A stretch of DNA of 5,265 nucleotides from Cytophagales bacterium (lineage in GTDB: Bacteria; Bacteroidota; Bacteroidia; Cytophagales; Cyclobacteriaceae), in NCBI GenBank assembly GCA_020063545.1, contig JAGUUF010000128.1:1-5265 (forward strand), in the 5' to 3' direction. Positions 1 to 5,265 of this stretch are shown piece after piece. The translations under genes were made by a program, and so were the position numbers. Each line of letters starts with the position of its first letter. Positions within the stretch are counted from its first letter, which is position 1. The notes below the pieces were generated by a model, which saw only the letters and a program-made list of their open reading frames with translations, had not been told where the DNA came from and did not search any database.

Positions 1-306
1 ATAACCTGTCGCCCCTACTTTCAGCGCTTTAAACACCAAGTCGTTGTCTTCATACACCGTACACATCATGAATTGCATAGTTGGATGAATGGGTTTCAAT
101 TGGCGAACCAATTCAATCCCGTTCATACCACCGGGTAAATTGATATCTACTAAAGCCACATCAACCGGCTGAACCTGCAGAACTTCGAATGCTTTCTCGG
201 CATTGGCAAAGGTGTGCTTACATTCTGCGGCATCGCTGCTGTTAATAATCATGGCCAGTCCTTTGCGGATATCATCGATGTCTTCAACAATGGCAACCTG
301 GATCAT
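1..306 (-). CDS. NarL/FixJ-type response regulator, receiver domain (3' end outside window)
   Basis: The first 102 codons of a two-component response regulator, read leftward until the window edge with no stop. The protein begins MIQVAIVEDIDD and shows the receiver (REC) signature: acidic pair E8-D9, phospho-acceptor D54 in ALVDINLP, the switch threonine T83 in MCTVYED, and the start of the last conserved block (KVGATGY, residues 96-102). The conserved lysine that normally follows GATGY lies just beyond the edge. The ATG at 306-304 is chosen because it places the first beta strand exactly where receivers begin. No Shine-Dalgarno sequence is visible, as expected for Bacteroidota. The sensor kinase gene ends 52 bp upstream on the same strand, so the two are probably co-transcribed and D54 is probably the target of the kinase. 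The receiver style and the HisKA_3 partner predict a LuxR-type helix-turn-helix in the missing half, which I cannot see. Confidence 0.93.
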   Translation of the reverse strand, partial: MIQVAIVEDIDDIRKGLAMIINSSDAAECKHTFANAEKAFEVLQVQPVDVALVDINLPGGMNGIELVRQLKPIHPTMQFMMCTVYEDNDLVFKALKVGATGY

Positions 307-358
307 TTTTGAAATGTGCTGAACAGCGCTAATAAATTCAATCGCATGAAAGTAGTAA

Positions 359-3300
359 TCATACTAACGGAACGTCTACTTGCAAAGTAGTGCCTTCACC
401 AACAATACTGGCCAGGTGCACAGTGCCCCCACAATCCTTTATTCGTTTACGAATATTGGTTAACCCATAACCGGCAGCGACTTCCATCTTCACATCAAAG
501 CCTATTCCATTGTCCGTTACCACCATTATCAACTTTTCGTTCTGTATTGAGAAGTTCAAACTTACAACAGATGCATTCGCATGTTTCAGCACATTATGTA
601 GCGCTTCTTTCGTAACCAAAAAAATGTTCCTTCTCCATTCGGCCGGAACGTCCCTATCCTTCTTCAATTCAGGAAAAGTAATTGAGAATTTAATGTCGGT
701 TCCCTCAAATACGGGAGAAAGGTGTTCGCGGATATACCAGAAAAGTTTTTGCAGGCTATCATTCGCTGGCGCGTGCGACCAAATCAGTTCACCAAGGTTG
801 TCGATTAGCTCATGTGAAGCCTGTGAAATTTTATCCAGCTGACGTGAGGTGAATTCTTCACCATGAGGTTGCTTTGCAAGTTCGCTAAGTATAGAAATTT
901 TTGAAAGGCCGGTGCCCAGATCATCGTGAATATCTTTGCTTATCCGTTCACGTTCCTGCAGCACAGCCTGGTGTTTTTCAAGCTCCAGCAGCCTTCGCTG
1001 AAGCTTGCGCTGCGCAATCATTCTGGTTACCCCGACTACTGCTCCAAACAGGAGCAATACCATTGTCCCATAAAACCAATTTGTCCTCCAGAAGGGGGCT
1101 TTGATTGTAATATTAACCAAGGACTCCTCCCCCCAATTATCCCCGGCATTGGAAGCTTTGACACGAAGCATATAGTTGCCCGGAGGGAGGTTGGCATATC
1201 GGGCCGACTTAGAAAATGTAGTTACCCAATCCTTGTCCCAGTTTTCCAACCGGTAGCGAATCCTATTTGCTTCAGGCCTGGTGTAGTCGAACACAGCAAA
1301 TTCAAATGAAATGTCGTTTTGATGATAGGGAAGGGTGAGATTCCTGTTAATAAAGATTGTGCTGTCATTCATTATATGAAGTTCATTGGCAAGAATTGAA
1401 ACAATATCCGACCGGGGGGGTGGATACGAATTACGTTCAGCCCCTGTGCTAAACCAGTTAAATCCCTTGATTCCTCCGAAATAAATGGTGCCCGACCTTC
1501 CTTTATAAAAAGCGCCTGTATTGAATTCATTGCTTTGAAGACCATCCTTAGCTGTAAAGGTTTGAAATGATTCTGTTTGCCTGTTGAAAAAGCAAAGTCC
1601 TGCGTTGGTACTCAGCCAAAAATTGTGATTGGCGTCTTCCACCACGCCATATACAAAACCACCTGGAATACCCGCTTGCTCGTCATAAATTTTGTATTCA
1701 TAAGTACGCATGTTAAATCGGATAAGTCCTGAGCCTGATGCCAGCCAAAGAATTTCAGGATCACGTTCATCGGCATGAATACTGCGAAGATTGGTTCGGG
1801 CAAAAAAACAGGGTACATCAATTATCGAGGAGTCTTTCTCTTCAACCTTGAATAATCCTCCGACTTGCGTAGCCACCCAGTAGGTTCCGTTGACATCTTG
1901 ATGAAATCCCATTACATTCCCTGTCAGGCTTTTCCAATTCTCCCCCTGGTAAACACCCCTTGCACTCCTGTGAATTTTGTATGCGGCAAAAAAGGTTGCA
2001 ATCAGTAGCTCTCCATTCTTCAATTCATAGATCTGATACAGTGGATTCGTTGATTCTTTAATGTCAGTATGAGGTTTGATGAACACCGGCATAAACTGCT
2101 TGTTATACTCATCGAAAATCGAAACCCCTTTATCATGACCAACCAACATTACCCCATTTCGGGTCTGATAAATCGCACCAACTGAATTTGATGGCAATGA
2201 TTTCTCATTTGTTGGCGAATGCTGATAGCTTTTTATCGAGCCGTCTTTTGGATCGAATATGAAGAAACCATGATAGTGCGTTCCCACCCAAATCCTGTTC
2301 CTGTCATCTTCAAAGAAGCATCGGATGAAATAATTAGTCAACATGGGATAGTTACTCTTATCTGTCGGAAATAAATTAAACCGGCCTGGTTTCAGGTCAA
2401 GTTTTGCCACCCCGCCACCATCTGTTCCAATCCACAAATTGGAAGTAGCATCAATAAATAATGTTTTGGTAAAATCAGCCGGGAGCGTTTTGATGCGTGA
2501 ATAATCATTCTTATAATGAATAAGCCGGTTGTCAGCCCTGGAGAAGAGCCACACTCCATTGTCTGAAGCTATCCAAATCCGATCTTCCCAGTCTTCAATC
2601 AGATCCGTTACTAATCCATTAAAGTTTATCTTAATGCTTTTAATTTCTCTTGTTGATGACTCGTACAAGTACATTTTTCCTGGCTGGATTAAGAATAATC
2701 CGTTATTGCTCTTCTTTATTTTCAGGTTTTCGAATTCTGAAAAAACCCATGAATACTCCAACGTCTTCAAATCAAACTTCAGGTTGCCCTTTCGGCCAGG
2801 AAACTGAAAATAGATATGATTATCAATTACTTCAGAGGATACGGGATATTCTTCTTCGCCAATTTCCTGAGGGAAGTTGAACCGATTGAATGTGTTTGAT
2901 TCAATCATGTATTTTAAAAGGCCGATCTGCGGATTCAGCAACCAGATATTTTCCTTTTCATCCAGATGAAGTTGGGCGTAATATACAAACCCCAATCGGG
3001 CCGAATCAATGAAATTAACCACCTTTTCTACGCGTTCCGAAATTGGATTTACACGATAAATTCCTGTTTCATTGGTGTACCAAATTCTTCCCTTATGGTC
3101 TTCCGCAATGGCACCCCGAATTACATTTGAATTTGCAATTAACTGGTTTGGTGATTTAAATACACGAATCCGCTCTCCGTCAAACCGATTTAATCCATCG
3201 GCAGTACCAAACCACATAAATCCTCTTCTGTCCTGATAGATTGCGTAAACTGAATTCTGCGATAGTCCGCTTTCTACATCAATTGTTTCGAATTGAGGAG

Positions 3301-3373
3301 GTGGTATTTGAGCCAATACAACTGTTGCCGGCAGCAATCCTATTATTGTCAGCCAGCAATTCCGCAGGTTCAT
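359..3373 (-). CDS. Two-component sensor histidine kinase with periplasmic double propeller (Reg_prop, Y_Y_Y, HisKA_3, HATPase_c)
   Basis: A 1004-residue membrane sensor kinase. Domains in order: signal peptide at 1-21 (hydrophobic core, VVLA just before the likely cleavage site, no lipobox); about fourteen Reg_prop blades at 36-640, the best ones carrying the W-x-G-T-x-x-G-L pattern (for example FMWFGTADGLNRFDG near 52-66 and NLWIGTDGGGVAKLD near 312-326); a Y_Y_Y domain at about 682-757 (YRLENWDKDW, LPPGNYMLRVKASN); one transmembrane helix at about 766-785; a charged linker helix at 788-811; a dimerization/phosphotransfer domain with H816 in ISKDIHDDLG; and an ATPase domain with N927 (N box, KEALHNVLKHANA), DNGIGFD at 954-960, GYGLTNI at 968-974 and GEGTT at 992-996. 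There is no receiver or AraC domain, so this is a plain kinase and not a one-piece hybrid. It should sense a periplasmic ligand, unknown here, and phosphorylate the regulator encoded 52 bp downstream. The ATG at 3373 leads directly into the signal peptide; no in-frame ATG occurs between it and the upstream stop at 3401-3403. Confidence 0.96.
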   Translation of the reverse strand: MNLRNCWLTIIGLLPATVVLAQIPPPQFETIDVESGLSQNSVYAIYQDRRGFMWFGTADGLNRFDGERIRVFKSPNQLIANSNVIRGAIAEDHKGRIWYTNETGIYRVNPISERVEKVVNFIDSARLGFVYYAQLHLDEKENIWLLNPQIGLLKYMIESNTFNRFNFPQEIGEEEYPVSSEVIDNHIYFQFPGRKGNLKFDLKTLEYSWVFSEFENLKIKKSNNGLFLIQPGKMYLYESSTREIKSIKINFNGLVTDLIEDWEDRIWIASDNGVWLFSRADNRLIHYKNDYSRIKTLPADFTKTLFIDATSNLWIGTDGGGVAKLDLKPGRFNLFPTDKSNYPMLTNYFIRCFFEDDRNRIWVGTHYHGFFIFDPKDGSIKSYQHSPTNEKSLPSNSVGAIYQTRNGVMLVGHDKGVSIFDEYNKQFMPVFIKPHTDIKESTNPLYQIYELKNGELLIATFFAAYKIHRSARGVYQGENWKSLTGNVMGFHQDVNGTYWVATQVGGLFKVEEKDSSIIDVPCFFARTNLRSIHADERDPEILWLASGSGLIRFNMRTYEYKIYDEQAGIPGGFVYGVVEDANHNFWLSTNAGLCFFNRQTESFQTFTAKDGLQSNEFNTGAFYKGRSGTIYFGGIKGFNWFSTGAERNSYPPPRSDIVSILANELHIMNDSTIFINRNLTLPYHQNDISFEFAVFDYTRPEANRIRYRLENWDKDWVTTFSKSARYANLPPGNYMLRVKASNAGDNWGEESLVNITIKAPFWRTNWFYGTMVLLLFGAVVGVTRMIAQRKLQRRLLELEKHQAVLQERERISKDIHDDLGTGLSKISILSELAKQPHGEEFTSRQLDKISQASHELIDNLGELIWSHAPANDSLQKLFWYIREHLSPVFEGTDIKFSITFPELKKDRDVPAEWRRNIFLVTKEALHNVLKHANASVVSLNFSIQNEKLIMVVTDNGIGFDVKMEVAAGYGLTNIRKRIKDCGGTVHLASIVGEGTTLQVDVPLV

Positions 3374-3493
3374 AATAACATGGGCATACAGTAAACTTAA
3401 TCACTTCATTAACAAAATGGAAGAAATGCACATGGCTAATTGCTGCTCGTACTTCTAAGGATTCTTTACCTTGCAACCATTAACCTGAAGCAG
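3374..3493. promoter_or_regulatory. Divergent intergenic region, promoters for the kinase and the aminotransferase
   Basis: A 120-bp gap between two divergently transcribed genes, so both promoters are expected here or in the adjoining gene starts. Two weak matches to the Bacteroidota -7 element (TAnnTTTG) can be seen. On the minus strand TAAGTTTA (3399-3392) lies about 20 bp before the kinase ATG. On the plus strand TACCTTGCA (3467-3475) lies 18 bp before the aminotransferase ATG and differs from TAnnTTTGCA by one missing T. Neither has a -33 TTTG at the usual spacing: the nearest TTTG upstream of the minus-strand box is 13 bp away, and the TTG at 3440 is 24 bp from the plus-strand box. That promoters lie here is inferred from gene orientation; the exact boxes are tentative. 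Confidence 0.35.
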
Positions 3494-4669
3494 ATGTTAA
3501 CTACCAAACGCAACAAATTCACCCTTCCGCCTAACCTTGCTTACCTGAACTGCGCGTACATGTCGCCTCTTTTAAAAAGCGTGGAGAAGGCGGGCATCCG
3601 CGGACTCCGGAAAAAGAGAAATCCCTCCACTATAACCACAGAGGATTTTTTTTACGATACAGAATTGCTGCGCACCGCTTACGCTCAGTTAATCCATGCG
3701 CCTGAGCCCAGGCGCATCGTTATCATTCCGTCTGTATCGTATGGAATGGCCAATGTTGTTAAAAACCTGCCCGTACAACGGGGCGAACATATTATTGTAG
3801 CAGCCGAGCAATTTCCCAGCAACTATTACCCGTGGAAAAGCCTGTGCGATGAAACCGCTGCCGAAGTAAAAATCGTGTCGCCACCGGATGGGTACATCAA
3901 CCGAGGCAAGCAATGGAACGAACGTATGCTGGAGGCCATCAATACAAAAACCCGGGCGGTGGCCATCGGGCATGTACACTGGGCTGACGGAACAAAATTC
4001 AATCTTGAAGCTATTCGTAAACGCACGCGCGATGTTGGCGCTTTACTAATTGTTGATGGCACACAATCTGTCGGGGCCATGCCGTTTGATGTGCAAACCA
4101 TTCAGCCCGATGCGCTTATTTGTGCCGGGTACAAATGGCTTCTTGGCCCCTATTCCATCGGGTTGGCGTATTACGGAGAAGCTTTCGACAACGGCAGGCC
4201 GGTAGAAGAAAACTGGATAAACCGCAGCGCCAGCGAAGATTTTGCGGGGCTGGTGAATTACAAAGACACGTACCAGGCGGGCGCGCTTCGCTACGAAGTT
4301 GGCGAGCACAGCAACTTTATCCTGGTGCCCATGCTGCTGAAAGCGGTTCAGCAACTTAACAACTGGGGCGTTGAACGAATCCAGGAGTATTGCCGCCAGT
4401 TAAGTGCTCCGGCTATCGAATCGCTGACAACGCTGGGTTACCGGATTGAGGATGAACCCTGGCGGGGCGGCCACCTGTTTGGAATCCGCTTACCGGATGG
4501 CATAGAAATGGATAAGGCTAAACAGATGCTTCTAAAAAACAAGGTGTTTGTTTCGTATCGGGGCAATGCCATACGGGTGTCGCCCAATATATACAATACG
4601 GGGCACGATCTTCAGCGGCTGGTAAAAGCGTTGACAAAAAGTGTAGGCTTAACAGCTGCCCAACGCTGA
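3494..4669 (+). CDS. Aminotransferase class V-fold PLP-dependent enzyme, substrate unknown
   Basis: A 391-residue cytoplasmic enzyme of PLP fold type I, class V. Residues visible, numbered from the ATG at 3494: an N-terminal substrate-loop motif LAYLNCAYMSPLL (15-27); a cofactor phosphate-binding turn in IPSVSYGMANVV (78-89); GHVHWADGT (159-167), where cofactor-stacking residues sit in this family; D188 in IVDGTQSVGA, expected to pair with the pyridine nitrogen; K214 in CAGYKWLLGP, the Schiff-base lysine; and R361 in AIRVSPNIYNT, the likely substrate-carboxylate arginine. The length is usual for the class. The frame is open back to a TTG at 3440, but ATG 3494 is preferred because MLTTKRNKFTLPPNLAYLN puts the conserved N-terminus at the normal distance. 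The RVSPNIYNT ending resembles isopenicillin-N-epimerase- and kynureninase-like members and not the cysteine-bearing loop of SufS/CsdA, so a cysteine desulfurase role is unlikely. The gene stands alone on its strand, so context gives no substrate clue. Confidence 0.93.
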   Translation: MLTTKRNKFTLPPNLAYLNCAYMSPLLKSVEKAGIRGLRKKRNPSTITTEDFFYDTELLRTAYAQLIHAPEPRRIVIIPSVSYGMANVVKNLPVQRGEHIIVAAEQFPSNYYPWKSLCDETAAEVKIVSPPDGYINRGKQWNERMLEAINTKTRAVAIGHVHWADGTKFNLEAIRKRTRDVGALLIVDGTQSVGAMPFDVQTIQPDALICAGYKWLLGPYSIGLAYYGEAFDNGRPVEENWINRSASEDFAGLVNYKDTYQAGALRYEVGEHSNFILVPMLLKAVQQLNNWGVERIQEYCRQLSAPAIESLTTLGYRIEDEPWRGGHLFGIRLPDGIEMDKAKQMLLKNKVFVSYRGNAIRVSPNIYNTGHDLQRLVKALTKSVGLTAAQR

Positions 4670-5212
4670 CTGATGTAATACCTCCCACACTTTTCCACTA
4701 TGCCTGAGCAGCGCTACCCGGTCGGCAATGAAACTGCCTTCCAGTTTCCTCTCTTTAAACTCCTTCCAGGCAAGTGCGAAGGCGGCTTTTTTCAAGTCGC
4801 GAAAAGCCAGGGTTACGTGCGGGTTAAACGGATTGCCCTTATGGGTGGCGTTAAACAGGTTCAGTTCCTGTCGGCAAAATTGCATCAGTTGATTATGCAG
4901 GTCTGTCAATGCTGGTGTTTTTTCCACATCAATAAAAATAACGCGCGGTAAAAAGCAGCCGAAATGCTTCAGATTTACCTGAACCCGTTTACACGATGCA
5001 CAGAAATTTTGCAACTTTTCAATCAGTATTGCTTCCCTGTCGGCCCGCCATTGAAACGGCATGTGCAGTGTTATATGCGGTGGCGACCTTAACGCTGCCT
5101 TGCTGCCATAGGTATCGCGAAAGTGTTCTTTCAGTTTTAGTGCATCTTCGGCAAAAGGTTCAGGCAAAACAATGGCGATGAAATACCGGTTCCACTTTTT
5201 CGGATCATCCAT
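4649..5212 (-). CDS. 2'-5' RNA ligase superfamily protein (2H phosphoesterase)
   Basis: A 187-residue cytoplasmic protein of the 2H phosphoesterase superfamily. The two defining H-x-T motifs are present: H46-I-T48 in PPHITLHMPF and H132-V-T134 in NPHVTLAFRD, about 86 residues apart as expected for the two-lobed fold. The N-terminal strand YFIAIVLPEP (10-19) is the family's usual opening. Relatives hydrolyse 2',3'-cyclic phosphates or related RNA ends, or join 2'-5' RNA ends in vitro; the physiological substrate of this type is not known. It resembles the broad 2'-5' RNA ligase superfamily group more than canonical ThpR, so no symbol is given. The ATG at 5212 is 3 bp after the stop of the preceding peptidase-like gene, indicating one operon with possible translational coupling. 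The TAA at 4651-4649 lies inside the 3' end of the convergent aminotransferase gene, giving a 21-bp tail-to-tail overlap. Confidence 0.9.
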   Translation of the reverse strand: MDDPKKWNRYFIAIVLPEPFAEDALKLKEHFRDTYGSKAALRSPPHITLHMPFQWRADREAILIEKLQNFCASCKRVQVNLKHFGCFLPRVIFIDVEKTPALTDLHNQLMQFCRQELNLFNATHKGNPFNPHVTLAFRDLKKAAFALAWKEFKERKLEGSFIADRVALLRHSGKVWEVLHQSALGSC

Positions 5213-5215
5213 CCG

Positions 5216-5265
5216 TTATAATTTCTCCAGTATAAACTCGGTCATCATGGTATATAAATGATGTC
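5216..5265 (-). CDS. C-terminal tail of a probable S9 family peptidase (DPP-IV type), 5' part outside window
   Basis: Only the last 15 codons and the TAA (5218-5216) are inside the window; they read HHLYTMMTEFILEKL. The spacing H-L-Y-T-x-M-(T/S)-x-F-I is the pattern with which dipeptidyl-peptidase-IV-like S9 peptidases end, just after the catalytic histidine; human DPP4 has HIYTHMSHFIK at the same place. Such proteins are common exported exopeptidases in Bacteroidota that release dipeptides from the N-terminus of peptides. The catalytic triad is not in view, so the call rests on this short motif. The gene ends 3 bp before the phosphoesterase ATG on the same strand. Another protein with a similar terminal helix remains possible. 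Confidence 0.55.
   Translation of the reverse strand, partial: HHLYTMMTEFILEKL

Noticed and set aside
318..327. Small inverted repeat GCTG-AA-CAGC between the kinase and regulator genes
   Set aside because: A 4-bp stem with a 2-base loop and no T-tract is too small to be a terminator or a credible operator.
926..1309. 127-codon plus-strand open frame, with 901-1104 and 510-842 nearby, antisense to the kinase
   Set aside because: They lie wholly inside a well-supported kinase gene on the other strand, show no family motifs, and have the look of reverse-strand shadows.
2529..2880. Two overlapping plus-strand open frames opposite the first propeller
   Set aside because: The frames are in different phases, both antisense to confident coding sequence, with no recognisable domain.
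3279..3476. Minus-strand 65-codon frame covering the kinase start and the divergent gap
   Set aside because: It overlaps the kinase signal-peptide region in another frame and has no similarity I recognise.
3440..3493. N-terminal extension of the aminotransferase from a TTG at 3440
   Set aside because: The 18 extra residues are hydrophobic and unlike the family N-terminus, while ATG 3494 starts at the usual place.
3646..3653. Run of eight T in the aminotransferase gene, with a seven-G run at 1414-1420 and a seven-A run at 1802-1808 in the kinase gene, as possible phase-variation tracts
   Set aside because: The runs are short, all frames are intact across them, and the residues around them fit the families.
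3689..4354. Minus-strand open frames opposite the aminotransferase
   Set aside because: Shadows of the coding gene; the plus-strand product has full PLP-enzyme motifs and these do not.

Overview
The window looks like ordinary chromosomal DNA from a member of the Bacteroidota, probably a Cytophagales-type environmental species. The phylum call is an inference. It rests on a periplasmic propeller sensor kinase of the type abundant in that phylum, a DPP-IV-like peptidase tail, the absence of Shine-Dalgarno sequences before the starts, and the protein styles. Nothing points to a phage, plasmid, insertion sequence, CRISPR array or RNA gene.

Layout: (1) 1-306, minus strand: the receiver domain of a NarL/FixJ-type response regulator, cut by the left edge. 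(2) 359-3373, minus strand: a 1004-residue sensor histidine kinase with a signal peptide, about fourteen propeller blades, a Y_Y_Y domain, one membrane span, a HisKA_3 helix pair and an ATPase domain. It lies 52 bp upstream of the regulator and is almost certainly its partner. (3) 3374-3493: a 120-bp divergent intergenic region that must carry the promoters for the kinase and for the next gene. (4) 3494-4669, plus strand: a PLP-dependent class V aminotransferase-fold enzyme of unknown substrate. (5) 4649-5212, minus strand: a 2H phosphoesterase of the 2'-5' RNA ligase superfamily, whose 3' end overlaps the aminotransferase gene tail to tail by 21 bp. (6) 5216-5265, minus strand: the last 15 codons of an upstream gene that reads like the C-terminus of a dipeptidyl-peptidase-IV-type S9 peptidase, ending 3 bp before the phosphoesterase start.

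The clear functional unit is the kinase-regulator pair: a periplasmic signal is read by the double propeller, passed across the membrane by the Y_Y_Y domain and the single helix, and handed by phosphotransfer to a DNA-binding regulator. The peptidase and the phosphoesterase form a second, tightly packed minus-strand transcription unit. The aminotransferase appears to be a single gene between them. I found no convincing undescribed system. The points most worth checking are the non-consensus phosphatase position in the kinase, the overlapping convergent gene ends, and the unassigned PLP enzyme.
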